From assembly GCA_949987705.1 (NCBI GenBank), contig OX465286.1, forward strand, positions 12,257,092-12,321,091: a stretch of DNA of 64,000 bases, in the 5' to 3' direction. Each line of letters starts with the position of its first letter. Position 1 is the first letter of the stretch. Below are positions 11,101 to 21,820 of this stretch, piece by piece. The stretch is from Thereva unica. Taxonomy: Eukaryota > Arthropoda > Insecta > Diptera > Therevidae. A program made the translations under genes and the position numbers. The notes beneath the pieces are model-generated. The model was not told where the DNA came from and ran no database searches. It was given only the letters and a program-made list of their open reading frames with translations.

Positions 11101-14100
11101 ATACCGACTGTACAAGCAAATTCAAATGCAAGCAAAAATACAACATACATCACTACACGACGACAGTCAAAATAACCAGCCTTCCGACAAGTCAAAAAAG
11201 GTTCCATGGAGACTATACAAAGAGTACAAACTCCGTGTTGTCAATTTTCGTTTGATTAATGAGGGCGCCACAGTCACATGTACCCTAAAAAACATGGCCG
11301 AGTATATTCATCCGGTTGATGGCAAAGTTCGTTAACTACTAAGATATTCTATGCTTACGCCTAACTTGAAAAATCAGCTTCTAAATTGGATTTACATCGA
11401 TGCGATTTTTCGTATTTAACCAATTTATGAATTTTCCAATGAATTTTTATTAATCTCCAATGAATTTTTTTTGCATTGCTTCATTTGCGGGTAAAATTCA
11501 GCTAACTTCATGTGGAGCATGTCAGCTTTAGGCGACATCTGTGGCTAAAAATGAACTAGAAGTTTAGTTTCTGCTACCCATCCATTTCCGGTTATTTTCC
11601 CCATAAGAGTAAAGCCTGAAACAGAATCAACGCAGTGTGCAGTATGCAGTGTTTTTTTTTACTGCTTGTCAAAAATTACGGCACTGCGTCTTATAACGAA
11701 ATCAACGCAGTGCAGTGTTTGGCAAATCAAGTCAAACGTCAAATTTGTTGTTAATTTCGAAAACATGACGCGGAGAAATTTAAGAAATATTTTGTTATTG
11801 GGCGGCTTTAACAGTTTATAGAAATAATTTGTTCTTACTGGCACACTACCTCCGTTATGAAAATTTGAAGTTTAATTTTCTAACATCACACTGCAGAGCT
11901 AATTTAGAATTTAGCCTAAACCGTGCAGTGCAGTATTCTGCTGCTTACTGCGCTAAATGCAATTGTGTGCCGAGTAATAGAAAAGCACAAAACCAAACTT
12001 TGACAGGCAGTACAGTATACTGCACTGCATTGATTCTGTTTCAGGCTTTATATCTCATTGTATAGTCTCCCTGAAAGATTCCTTCACCAGCAAGCGAAAT
12101 TCAAATCTTCTCTAGAAGAGCCACTGACGAAGGCACCTAGCCACAGCGCTGACAACATGATTCAAGCTTTCATAACAAATCAAAATGTTGTATATGGATA
12201 TGAGTTTATGGAAATAAAAATTATATAAATTTTATTAAAAAAATAAGTATGGTTATAAAGCCTGGGAAGTTTTCAACGGTTGTGTCTCACATTGATTACG
12301 ACAAAAGATCCAAAATTACCACAGTTGTTGGTCGATAATATACAGTGATGGCGGAATGCAAGCGCGCAACAGTTTGCGCGTCGGGGCTGATATCGCCGAG
12401 ATAGATCAAATTTCGCAAGACAATCAGCAGTATATTATGGTGAATCGTCGAGATTAACATGGAGATATATGCCTAAATTCCCTTTTATCTATCCAGTATA
12501 CATGAGAAAAATGGTGCGATTATAACACTTCAGTCTGCAGCATCAATTGTTACTTAAATCGAAAATTAAGAACGACATGCGACCTACACCGGCTGTTTCA
12601 ATATTTTATCCATCTGTATACATACATATACAGATAAAATAGTTAAATATAAATATGTATGTAAAAGCAGTGTCGCTATTACATAGAAATTTACCAGAGC
12701 GTGCGATGAATTTCGTCTTGCATATACCTTTGGAATGTCGAACTTCGTCTTGCATACCTTTTGGAATGTCGAGAACTAATTTGGCAGCCGCTAAATCGTA
12801 AGTATCGCAGGTCCGAGGAGTCGAGATTGCGCGCTTTACGATAGAGAATACCTTTTATATCGCGGACGAACTTTTTTCCATAAATTCATCACGAAATTTT
12901 CGCGATAAATAGCCCCAAACAGCAGCCAAAATGTTGAGAAACATATTAATGAAAAAAAAAAAAAATATGCAGGAGTGGCTTTTTTTTATAATCAAGGGAA
13001 ACGCATCGACAGGCGCTCCTATATATAGACAAGCTTTCGAAAGAGATCAATCGGTGCAAAATATCAAGTAAGAAAGTGAGAGTTTTGAAGCTGAATGACA
13101 CACCAGCAGAACGGCATGGCATGGTAACAACTCTTCAAAAAAAAACCCGCCACCAAGATAGCGGTTTAGAGTAGATCTCTCACTGCTTTATAAAACGGGA
13201 TTTTGCCCGTGGCCGCGGGAGGGGGGGGGGGACTATACTTGGGAAAATTCCCCGACTGACTTACTTCGACCTTTATTTGTCTGTTCATGAACGATGGTGA
13301 TCAGCTTTTCAAGAAAAAATCAAGTCAGTTTCTAGTTTAAAAAGTTTAAAACCCTTGCTGCTAGCGCCTCGAGACGTTTCTGGGGGACAGGTATAATACA
13401 CCAAACCAGGTGAATTAATTTCCAATCCGACAACCGCAACAAAAATGTCAATCAGTAGGTGAAGGTTATATACATCGATTGCAAATGAATATTTTCACTT
13501 TCCTCCGGCCGCGAGAGATATCGGTAGATTAGCGGGCGCGCGAGAGCGCTGTTGTTAGGATGACTTCTTATTGTCAACGGCGTGAGATAAAACTGGTTAT
13601 CGAGAAGGTCTAGTCACACAACCAATATGGGTCGGGCCTCACGACTGGTGGAGGCTCACAAAACCAGACATTTTTAACCAAACTTGTATATACATATATA
13701 TCTATATACAATATATACATACTGACCAAAGAATTCTCAGAATTATTATTACTAGACTTTTGCTATATAAAATGCGCGATGAATAAAAGTTGTATAAATG
13801 CAAAATAACTTCAAATAACAATAAAAACAAAACAAAAAAAACAAAACCAAAAAACACTTTTCCTCCTTTGTGTTCACCCCGTGAAGTCATGATTACGTGG
13901 TTTCAAAAAAAAAAAAAGTGAAAAATAGTTTTGGCGGAATTGAGAAACACAACAAGCCGTGGAACAAGTCTTGAAAACTTGAAAACGCATTACAAAATAA
14001 ATAGAAAGACAAATATTGCAATTTTGGTAATTAGAGGGATTGTTATGAGCATTATTGTAGTTACGAGTAGCACAGTTTAAACTTAGCTTAAGAAATCTGA

Positions 14101-16691
14101 TAGAGAAAAAATGCGCGAATTTTTTGAATTCCCCATTTTTATACTACCTACATATATTTAACAAGTATAGTCGAGAGGGGGTCTTTTGAGACATTATGGT
14201 CTGCTTCCTTTAAGAATTGCATATATTAATTGAATTACGAGTAAACACGGAAATCTATGTCTCGTGTTCTTCTAAAATGTACAAGTATAATTACAATTGG
14301 GCGAGTTTGAGCGAGTTCGAGCGTGTAATATCAATTTGTAATATAATTTTATACTCAATTAGAAAAGGGTTAAGGGGAGAGGTTCTACTTTGAGGCCCCG
14401 AAAAATAGATCTTTTTAAACATTTTTTTTAGAGGTGTTTACATTTGTTCAAATCAGGGGCGGCGCTTTCATCTGTGCAAATGGTGCACTTGCACCGGGCG
14501 CAATTTCAGAAATTAAGATTTAAAAAAGAATTAAAACGAACAAATTTTAAGATTTAAAAAAAAATGTATATTACAGGAGCCTTATGTGCATTTTTCCATT
14601 GCCTTCTGCAAGGTGTGGCCAATCCAATTCTATTTAGTTCGTCTGATTTAGGGCCTGTGTGAATTCGATGAATAAAATTTAGTGTCGATAATACAGTATT
14701 TAGTCTTCTGGCGAGGAGACAAAATTTTTTGACAGTTGACTAAATTGATGATGAATTTGTTTCAAAATAGTTCAATACAATGGGAAATAAAGTGAAGAAC
14801 TAATAGGCTGCTGTCAATAATGATATCTTCTGCATCCATAAATTTAGTTGCTTACTGTATAACAAAACATATACTATAAATTATAAAAGTAAAAACTATT
14901 GTCAATTGAATTTAGTCATCAAATGAATTCACACAGCAATTCCCTTCATTAACGACAAAAACTGCAAAATTTAGTTTAGTCATCAATTTAGTCCCAATTC
15001 ACACAGGCCCTTAGTCGTCTATCCTTTCTTAGCTGGCACGGTTCCATAGTTTTTGATTTGTAATTCGTATTAGTCGTCCTAATTCTTCGAGAAACACCTG
15101 GATCGCCTCTGTTTTAAAATTGGCTGTTAAGTGGACTGTTCTTTTTTCTAATACATACATATGCAGTGACCACCTATTATCCTTTGAAATATGAAGGCTT
15201 GGAGAACGACATAGAGACCTCTATTCGAGTGTATAGTACTATAAATTTTCGGAGCCCAAGATTGTGCTGAAAATAGTTAGGGAAGTGCAGCTAACACCGA
15301 AAAACATCCTGGAGCATTAAGCAGCATTAGAGCACAAGTTTTGTGTAATTAAGCAAATTTGCATAAAAGCAAATTTTCTAAATTGCATAAAAGCAAATTA
15401 GCGAAGCAAATCCTGATTGGGCCAAGGGAGGGGCGGCGCTTTCAAAGGTGCAATTGGTGTTTTTGCATCGGGCGCAATTTAAGAAAAAAATGAAAAAGAT
15501 TTCCCGGACCTTCATTTCCATATATATATATATATTAAAGGAACTCTGAAGAGTGTTTGTGTATTTTTCCATTGATTGCAACAAAAAAATGAACAAAAAT
15601 GATGGGGGCGCAATATGGCATACTGCACCGGGCGCAAAAAAGACAAACGCCGGCTCTGGTTCAAATATACCACTTGATTTGAAAGTTATTGGATAAGTGG
15701 TTTTTTCACAAGAGCGCGTCGTCGCGCACTTAAATCATGCGTTCCGAGATAAATCGCTTCAAAATTAGGAGAGAGTTTCAACGTTTTTTGGCATTTTCAT
15801 TGTTATATAATTCCATCGATGCCCTCTACAGTTATATGGGACAAAATTCTATATCTATCTGTGTGGATAATATATACATATACATGGAATAAAAGAATGC
15901 TATTATAATGCCCTGGGCGCATTCAAAAGGGGCCTTCGCGCAGCGGGAGCAAGCCGAAACGAGTCAAGCGGTGCGCGCTTAAGCCTCAATTATACTGAAC
16001 GCAACGGACCGGATTGAAATGTCAAAAAGAGTTTCATTACAGAGAGATTTTATTGAAGTGGTTATACTGGACGCAACGCAACGAAACGGACCGGATCAAA
16101 GTTTCCAAACTTTGAAACTTGAAGGAAACGACGGATTGAAGTGTCAAAATCAGCATTAAAAACACCTGATTTTGTCATTTATTATTTAGACCAAAATGTA
16201 GTCAGAGTTTGTTGAAAAATTTATAAATAAAGTGGAAGATAATGAAATTCTTTATAATAAAAAATTGCACGGATATGAAAGTTTTAAGCATAAGTCCAAA
16301 ATTTGGTAAAATATTACTGAAAAAAGTGACATTTGAATACGTTCGGTTCCGTCAGTATAACCAGCATAATTCCATTCCGTTAAACTCTCGATTCCGTTGC
16401 TTTCCGTTGCGTCCAATATAATTGAGGCTTTAGACAGCCGCTGCGGTGCACGCTTCGCTTAAAAACACTATTAACTTTCTTAAAAATTATTAAAAAAAAT
16501 CAAAAATCCTTTTAGGAACATATTTTAGACATATTAAACATTCGAAATATGTTAAAAAAAAATCGATTTTTTGATCGCTCAAAAGTAGAACCTCCCCTTA
16601 AATTTAATTATAGTCGTATAAATCCAGAAGTAATATTGTATAACTGGCGAACAAGTTAAAAAGTCGACATAAACATACATATAAGTAACTA

Positions 16692-16725
<34 letters not shown>

Positions 16726-16879
16726 TAAGTAAACTTATTTATTACTCTAACCGCAGTCTTCGTTTCCCATTTAAAAAAAAAAAAAAAACGCGTGGTAAGA
16801 ATAGCCAACATAAGAAATTGTTAAAAAAGAAAAGAAACAAAAAAGAGGAAGATTGAACTTACATGTGGCGCAGCATCAT
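5139..16879 (-). CDS. Secreted Thr/Ser/acidic low-complexity protein, five coding exons (860 aa)
   Basis: Reconstructed exons (minus): 16863-16879, 6293-7893, 6098-6232, 5407-6036, 5139-5338. They sum to 2583 nt (861 codons with stop) and all junctions are GT-AG. Intron 1 is phase 2 with donor GTAAGT; the other three are phase 1. The start is MMLRHICLISCFLLISYG, whose hydrophobic core forms a signal peptide only when exon 1 is joined to exon 2, which supports the tiny first exon. The mature part is disordered: a Tyr/Asp-rich stretch (EDYEYEYVYYYYDDD) near residues 214-229, an almost pure Thr tract near 474-490, then repeated basic motifs around RNRF at or near exon starts (GRNRFRLKS, NRFQRP, RNRFNLRG), and a basic tail RRRLPLRKPGTIL. 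No catalytic domain, Cys array or transmembrane segment is visible. It is probably an extracellular or cuticle/mucin-like protein; the function is unknown and no symbol is offered. Reverse-strand open frames here are compositional shadows. Confidence 0.85.
7976..9436. mobile_element. 1.46-kb TIR element, copy A (intron 1)
   Basis: Perfect 18-bp inverted ends TAGGGAATCCAATCCCGC at 7976-7993 and complement at 9419-9436; the outer TA may be the target duplication. Each end carries clustered gcgggat repeats. The body has many gtttccatg and gttgagt motifs in inverted arrangement and no long ORF. Most of the body recurs, reversed and diverged, at 41090-45185, which shows it is a dispersed family. 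Non-autonomous; superfamily not assigned (a TA duplication would suit Tc1/mariner-type elements). Confidence 0.7.
9541..11335 (+). pseudogene. BEL/Pao LTR-retrotransposon gag fragment
   Basis: An ATG at 9803 opens a short N-terminal segment that breaks near 9908. Gag similarity is clear at 10170-10370 (FNGDFDMWRSFHDLFVSLVH, then SLIGDAERTLRHVP) and resumes after a small insertion (KLKERYRNTRILVN at about 10565, NLKVDITSCDVLLIHLL near 10710). Cys/His knuckle remnants lie at 10965-11160 (CPACEGKHYVQKCP, CLNCLSS, CTSKFKCK) with frameshifts. This order is typical of BEL/Pao gag. No protease, RT or integrase follows, and no second LTR was recognised. A TATAAAAG at 9559-9566 may belong to the 5' LTR. 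Confidence 0.75.
10374..10559 (+). mobile_element. 5'-truncated retroposon 3' end inserted in the BEL gag
   Basis: This segment interrupts gag inside its ESAW-KLKERY region, flanked by a short ATGG repeat (10370-10373 and 10556-10559). It encodes an RTE-like C-terminal signature in broken frames (RGRPNLRWKDG, then NWMTSAQNRDRWREQL) and ends in a GAAGAAGAA tail. A near-identical copy sits at 46847-47041 with a clear 13-bp duplication, which supports retroposition. Confidence 0.7.
11612..12048. mobile_element. TA-flanked MITE, copy 1
   Basis: Inverted ends AAGCCTGAAACAGAATCAA at 11612 and complement ending at 12048, flanked by TA (11610-11611 and 12049-12050). Subterminal gcagtgcagt repeats are also inverted. 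It carries a short degenerate frame starting near 11765 (RRNLRNILLLGGF) shared with copy 2 at 17199-17647. The TA duplication suggests a Tc1/mariner-type mobiliser. Confidence 0.75.
12049..14373. other. Intron 1 sequence without recognised features
   Basis: No coding similarity, transposon ends or RNA genes were found. There are homopolymer tracts (poly-G near 13220, poly-A near 12955 and 13905) and a GC-rich patch at 13500-13560. It may contain intronic regulatory sequence of the secreted-protein gene. Confidence 0.45.
14454..15658. mobile_element. Composite hAT MITE, copy 1 (8-bp TSD)
   Basis: Starts CAGGGGCGGCGCTTTCA and ends GCCGGCTCTG, with perfect 8-bp duplications GTTCAAAT at 14446-14453 and 15659-15666, diagnostic of hAT. 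A second complete-looking left end lies inside at about 15429, so the last 230 bp resembles a mini-element of its own; copies at 23277-24141 and 42548-43402 share this arrangement. Near 14609-14640 the minus strand reads NWIGHTLQK, an RTE-like retrotransposon C-terminal motif. No transposase. Confidence 0.85.
14651..15010. mobile_element. 360-bp TTA-flanked MITE nested in the hAT MITE
   Basis: Ends GGGCCTGTGTGAATTC and complement, with TTA at 14648-14650 and 15011-15013. The matching site in the copies at 23277 and 42548 lacks the insert, which confirms insertion into this copy. The 3-bp TTA duplication suits PIF/Harbinger. A similar left end (GGGCCTGTGCGAAT) occurs at 61974. Confidence 0.75.
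15982..16429. mobile_element. PIF/Harbinger-like MITE with a MADF-like remnant
   Basis: Ends AGCCTCAATTATACTG and close complement, with TTA duplications at 15979-15981 and 16430-16432. Subterminal gcaacgga/tccgttgc units are inverted. Inside, near 16200-16320, a broken frame reads SEFVEKFINKVEDNEILYNK, resembling the start of a MADF domain of the accessory DNA-binding protein found in this superfamily. That match is inference by eye. Confidence 0.65.
16694..16722. repeat. (TA)n microsatellite
   Basis: Uninterrupted alternating TA tract, about 140 bp downstream of the first-exon splice donor. Confidence 0.9.
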
Positions 16880-17198
16880 CTTTGTACTTTCACTTTTCAT
16901 TTAACTTTTCCTCTCGAAAATTATTGATTTTTTTTGTTGTTTTGTTTGCTTTTTCGATTGGGTTTTTTATTATCATTCACAAGTAGTTTATGGGCTGGGT
17001 TTTTTTGTTGAACAATTTGTTGTTTTTCGTTTTCGTTTTTTTTGTTGTTTTCTTTTATTTTGAGAATGCAGCAATGTTTTTTTTTTTTAATTTTTTAGTT
17101 AATGCATTTGTTTACTGCAAATATTGGATTAAAATAGTGCGATAGTCCTTAGTGCGCGCGCAGATTATAGAGGTTGAGAGAAACGATCAACCACTATA

Positions 17199-17647
17199 AA
17201 GCCTGAAACAGAATCAATGCAGTGTGCATTATGCAGCGTTTTTTTACTGCTTGTCAAAAATTACGGCACTGCGTCTTATAACGATATCAAAGCAGTGCAG
17301 TGTTTGTCAAAAATTAAGTCAAACGTCAAATTTGTTTTGTTAATTTCGAAAACATGGTGCGGAGAAATTTAAGAAATATTTTGTTATTGGGCGGCTTTAA
17401 CAGTTTTGTAGAAATAATTTGTTCTTACTGGGGGGCACACTACCACCGTTATGGAAAATTTGAAGTTGAATTTTCTAACCTCACACTGCGCAGAGCAAAT
17501 TTAGAATTTAGCCTAAACCTGCTGCAGTGCAGTATTCTGCTGCTTACTGCGCTAAATGCAATTGTGTGCCGATTAATAGAAAAGCACAAAACCAAACTTT
17601 GACAGGCAGTGCAGTATACTGCACTGCATTGATTCTGTTTCAGGCTT
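17199..17647. mobile_element. TA-flanked MITE, copy 2, upstream of the secreted-protein gene
   Basis: Same ends and body as the copy at 11612-12048, with a longer open stretch (MVRRNLRNILLLGGF at 17354). Flanked by TA on the left and TTA on the right. It lies about 320 bp upstream of the start codon at 16879, within likely promoter or 5' UTR territory. Confidence 0.75.
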
Positions 17648-18054
17648 TTAATGGTGTATTATTCTTAATTAATTTATTATATTGTTTATATAATTATTAC
17701 TTATATGTTTTTGTTGTTGTTTCCTCCATCCACTAGTAATTTAGTTTGGAGCATATGTTTTTTTTTTTGTTATATTTATAACTTATTAGTTTTATTCTAA
17801 TTAAGAGTTGTATGTTAATCGTTTAGTTTTCTAATGAGCTCAACGAACTTTTTCTTATCTATTAATAATAATCATGGTCTGTAACGTTGTGGGTTTTCTT
17901 TCTCTTTAAAAATAAATAAATAAATAATAATTGTCGGTTTAATTATGTATTTAAAAAAAAAAGTTGCGTTTTCTTCTTCTTCATTAAAATACTGAACGAA
18001 GGCGTTGATGCTGTTTGAAATTATAAAAGAAATTCTACTTTCCATATTTATTAC
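17648..18054. other. AT-rich upstream interval, nothing recognised
   Basis: T-rich non-coding sequence 5' of the secreted-protein gene. No clear core promoter motif could be chosen. Confidence 0.4.
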
Positions 18055-18430
18055 CCTGTTTATGACTAGATCGAAAAGTTGAGTCGAGCTTGAGTTGGAG
18101 TTTCGACCACCGTATATGATTTTGAGTTGAGTTCACTTTGGGTTGAAATAGAGTTAAATTGATATCAAAACATAACCCCAAATTTTTGTGTAAATTTCTC
18201 ATTTATAGATACGTAAAAATTTAGAATGAAGTTCCTGTTCCAGAAAAAACATCGAACACAAAACTAAAGACTTCAAGACAAATGTCACTTCAACCTAATT
18301 TCAACCCAACCTGCGTGTATATGAGGTCAAATATCAACTCGATCCAGGTAGAAGAGCTGAGTTGGGTTGAGTGGACTCAGTTTCAACTCGATATCTGTTT
18401 ATGACTGAGTTGAACCCGGGTTGAACCTGG
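18055..18430. repeat. GTTGAGTT-rich degenerate repeat
   Basis: Many variants of gagttgagtt and their complements (tcaactcaac), and gtttatgact at both 18057 and 18394. It resembles motifs inside the 1.46-kb TIR family (8630-8690). Probably a decayed member of a related element; ends not defined. Confidence 0.35.
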
Positions 18431-18439
18431 GGTATATAA

Positions 18440-19770
18440 TATGAACCAGTAGCAGCTAACAATAACTTCTATCAGGGAATATGCGAAGATACTGCAAAGA
18501 ACAAAGAAGAAAAAAGAAAAAGAGAAAGTGATACACGTGCTTCAGTTTGTTCTGCCAGAAATGAATTCAAAAAGACGCCTTTTGAAAATGCCCACTGATT
18601 CGATTCGTTGTATCTCGACAGGAATAGAGTTCCACAATTGAGCTGCGTGAACAAAGAAAGAGCGTTGTCCCGAAAGATGCCGGGGAATGATCACATTATT
18701 ATTCCTTCGCGATTGTTAGAGCTGGATAAACTCGTTTAGATAGGAGGGTTTTCGGTTATTGATGATGTTGTGGCAGTAGCACAAAACCCTAAAATCTCGG
18801 TAGGCACCTAAGGAACAACCGAAAATTGAGTGCCGGTAAAGCGAAATGTGGTCAAACCTGCGAAGGCTATGAATGAAACGTGTGCAGTCGTTAAAGGCTA
18901 CTTCTAACTTACGGTTACAGGATGAATCTAACAAAGGGAAGACACTGAGGCCATGCATTATGTGCGGCAAGAGTATGGCTTTAACCAACTTCATGCGAAC
19001 ATCTTGTGACAAGAGACTACTATGAATATGAAGTCGCCTTAAGGTACAATATACTTTGCCCAAAATATAGCTAATGTGGTCACAACACGTCATATTTCTG
19101 TTCAAGGCAATACCAAGATTTTTGACCCGGTTGACGCGGGAGACAGGGGTCCCATTTAAGGTAATTTGAAAGAGGTTGATTTTTAGTATCACTAACATTG
19201 AGTTGTACATCATCAGTATACATATGTACGTAAAGGAATGCTTCACTATTAGTGGAAGATCATTTATATATATACTAAACAGTAGAGGGCCCAAGATAGA
19301 TCCTTGGGGAACCCTAGCAAAAAGCACGGCAGGGGAGGAAATTAAATGGGAAATTTTCACCTGTCGTGAACTAGAAGTTAAAAAACTATACATGAGCGTG
19401 AGGGCAGAAGAGGAAAAACCAAATTGTGTACTGAGTTTGCGTAACAGGACGGAGTGATTGACGTTATCAAAAGCTTTGGAAAAGTCTAGCAGGAGTAGAC
19501 AACATAACTTGTTTGCATCTAGAGAATTTCGTATGTCAGTATGTGATTTTTAGAAGAGCAGTGTCACAGCTGTGATGTTTCCGAAAGCCAGACTGATATG
19601 GATTTACAAGCATACGGTGCTCGCAGTAAGCAATCATTTGCATTGCAATTAATTTCTCAAGACCTTTAGCCAGAAATGGTAAGATGCTAATTGGACGAAA
19701 ATCTGAGGGGTTACTTAGCTGGTCCGGGTTTTTATAAGCAGCGAATCACCTCATCTGCTCACCTACATAT
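18440..19770 (-). pseudogene. Jockey/CR1-type RT pseudogene
   Basis: Read from high to low coordinates: SDFRPISILPFLAKGLEK, YQSGFRKHHS, LLDFSKAFDNVNHSVLL, VPQGSILGPLLFSIYINDLP, then a variant catalytic box MYTDDVQL (Thr for the usual Ala). A run of residues is missing after this, followed by GTPVSRVNRVKNLGIALN and the C-terminal LWNSIPVEIQRIESVGIFKR ending near 18553. There are frameshifts at several points and an internal deletion. Distinct family from the copies at 1-2257 and 51365-53515. Confidence 0.8.
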
Positions 19771-20866
19771 ACTGGAATATACACAACCAGGAGAAATTTC
19801 GCATAAAAAATAGTATCCAATTTGTTTTTAAATGCTTGTGCAATTTCGAAAAAAAAAATTAAAAAAAAAATTAAATAATTATAATTGTTTTCCCCAAAAA
19901 TTTCTAATAACCTTGAAGACATGAGAGCGAGGCAATCTATGTGTAAACTTTAATTGAAAAGGCTTTCATATCCGGAATTAACAACCATTCACCTTGTACG
20001 GACACACAGTGTGATCGAAGCTGCCGGCTTTCAAACTAGTTTCTGACGAAAGCAAGCAAAAAAAATATAAATAAATTCCTATAGTGTAAAATAGTAGCTT
20101 TTCTACTCTAGATACTTGAATGCAGAATGTCAACGATTATGTATGCTTTGCCAGGCGCAAGCCGTTTGCCTCTACAACAGATTATTCAAACTAGTTGAAA
20201 CGGAAATGTTGTTTTTTTTTCCTTCTACTACGTATTGTGTGATGCCTCATAGGTAAAAACTGTTTTAGAATTTTTTAATTTCTGCACTTAAAAAATAAAT
20301 AACTAGCCGGAAATGATCGGAACATGTCCGATCATATCTTAAGATTTTAATGAAGGCATATACACACACGACAGTCGCGCACATAATACTACAAAAAAAA
20401 ATTATAAGACTTTTGTATTAAAAAGGGGGTCCCTGAAGAGTTTGTGTGTGAAAGAGTTGAAGTCCATGAGTGAAGAATTGAAAAAAGAAAATTTATCATT
20501 CAACTTCCTGGAGGCGATGATCTGAGTACAACATAACATATATATCTTTGAATAATCTTCTTTTATTGGATTGTGGCGTTTCGTGGTTAACTCCTATCTA
20601 ATAAATAAGATTAAGAACAGTTAGGAAGTTAAAAGTCACCTGTGATAGCCCTGGTAGAAAATTTTAGACAATATGTGTGTTCGATGACTTCTTAAAATGT
20701 TCACAGCAGAGCTAAGCAGCTCAATTGGGAGCATCTGTCTAATTGATGTCAGAGCAGAAAATATCAGAAAATAGCAACAATCTCAAAAAACACCTTTCCG
20801 CTCAACTTTGCTCCAAACTCCGTTTTTAGAGGTTATATACGAATGTCAATTTTAGAAGAAGAAATA
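19771..20866. other. Intergenic, nothing recognised
   Basis: AT-rich. A short palindrome (gatcggaacatgtccgatc, 20317-20335) stands out, without further support for function. Confidence 0.4.
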
Positions 20867-21820
20867 TATGGGCGATTCTCCAGAACCTTTAACCTGAGCT
20901 AATTGGAAAAATTAAATTTCAAATTGATAGCACAACCGTGCCATGATATTTTTTGTGTTTCTTATTTCATAAATAAATGTTTTCTGATGTAGAACATTAA
21001 AAAATTCAATGCGCATATTTTTTTTATGACATGGTTATATTGACATGGTTACAATTTTGACATCAAATTTGACATGGTTACAATTTTGACATTCGCTAAA
21101 ATTACTTTTTTTTAAGATTCATGAAACAACTTAAGCGAAAAAAACGTTACATATGATTTAACTAGTTACAATACGTCATAAGAAATTTTACGGGGATGAA
21201 TTTAATGTAATATGAGCAAATTAATTGCGGTTACAACTTTGACATTTAAATGTAACCTACGTTCCCGTTAGCCAGTTTTGCCCAAAAGTCAACCAATTTC
21301 AACTTATTGTTGTCACAAAATGTATGCACATGTTCGTTAGTGTCTGAACAATAAGTGCGTTTAAAAAATTTTATGATAAAATGAGACAATTCGGAGTTCT
21401 TCGACTTACCATGCGGGTTACAACTTTGACATCAAAACCTAGGGACAAACTTCAGAGTTGTTTTTTGGAAAATATAGCGATTTGACACTGCACCGAACAC
21501 AACTGCATTTTTCCTTAAGAGTTAAACTACAATTTTTCACTTTTCACTATTTGTGTCAACGCTTCCTATCACAAATATAAATAGTTTTTCATTCAGATTA
21601 GCGCTAAAGACAGGCCGAAAAGTGACAGGTAACGGAACATTTTTTCAAATTTCATTGCAAAATATCGTTTTAAATGACTTCGTACTTATACCTCATTGCT
21701 CATTAATGATTTCTTAACATTATCGATAGCTTCTTTTATTTTTAATCTTCCTACAAAAATTGTAATTCATAAAAATTTTGAAGCGACAAGCAGGTTAAAA
21801 GTTCCGGAGAATTGCCCATA
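20867..21820. mobile_element. 954-bp TA-flanked TIR element
   Basis: Ends TATGGGCGATTCTCCAGAAC and close complement (about 30 bp of pairing), flanked by TA. The body repeats ggttacaattttgacat five times between 21038 and 21435, twice as a tandem. No ORF. Non-autonomous, probably Tc1/mariner-type by its TA flank. Confidence 0.65.

Larger units (their letters stand above)
14374..16597. mobile_element. TTAA-flanked (piggyBac-type) MITE with nested insertions
   Basis: Inverted ends GGGGAGAGGTTCTACTTTGA at 14374 and a close complement ending at 16597, each flanked by TTAA (14370-14373 and 16598-16601), as piggyBac elements make. Subtracting nested elements leaves roughly 0.55 kb of non-coding host element, so it is a MITE. 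No transposase. Confidence 0.65.

Noticed and set aside
18472..18654. Separate 60-codon minus-strand gene
   Set aside because: It is an alternative frame within the C-terminal part and 3' end of the RT pseudogene at 18440-19770.
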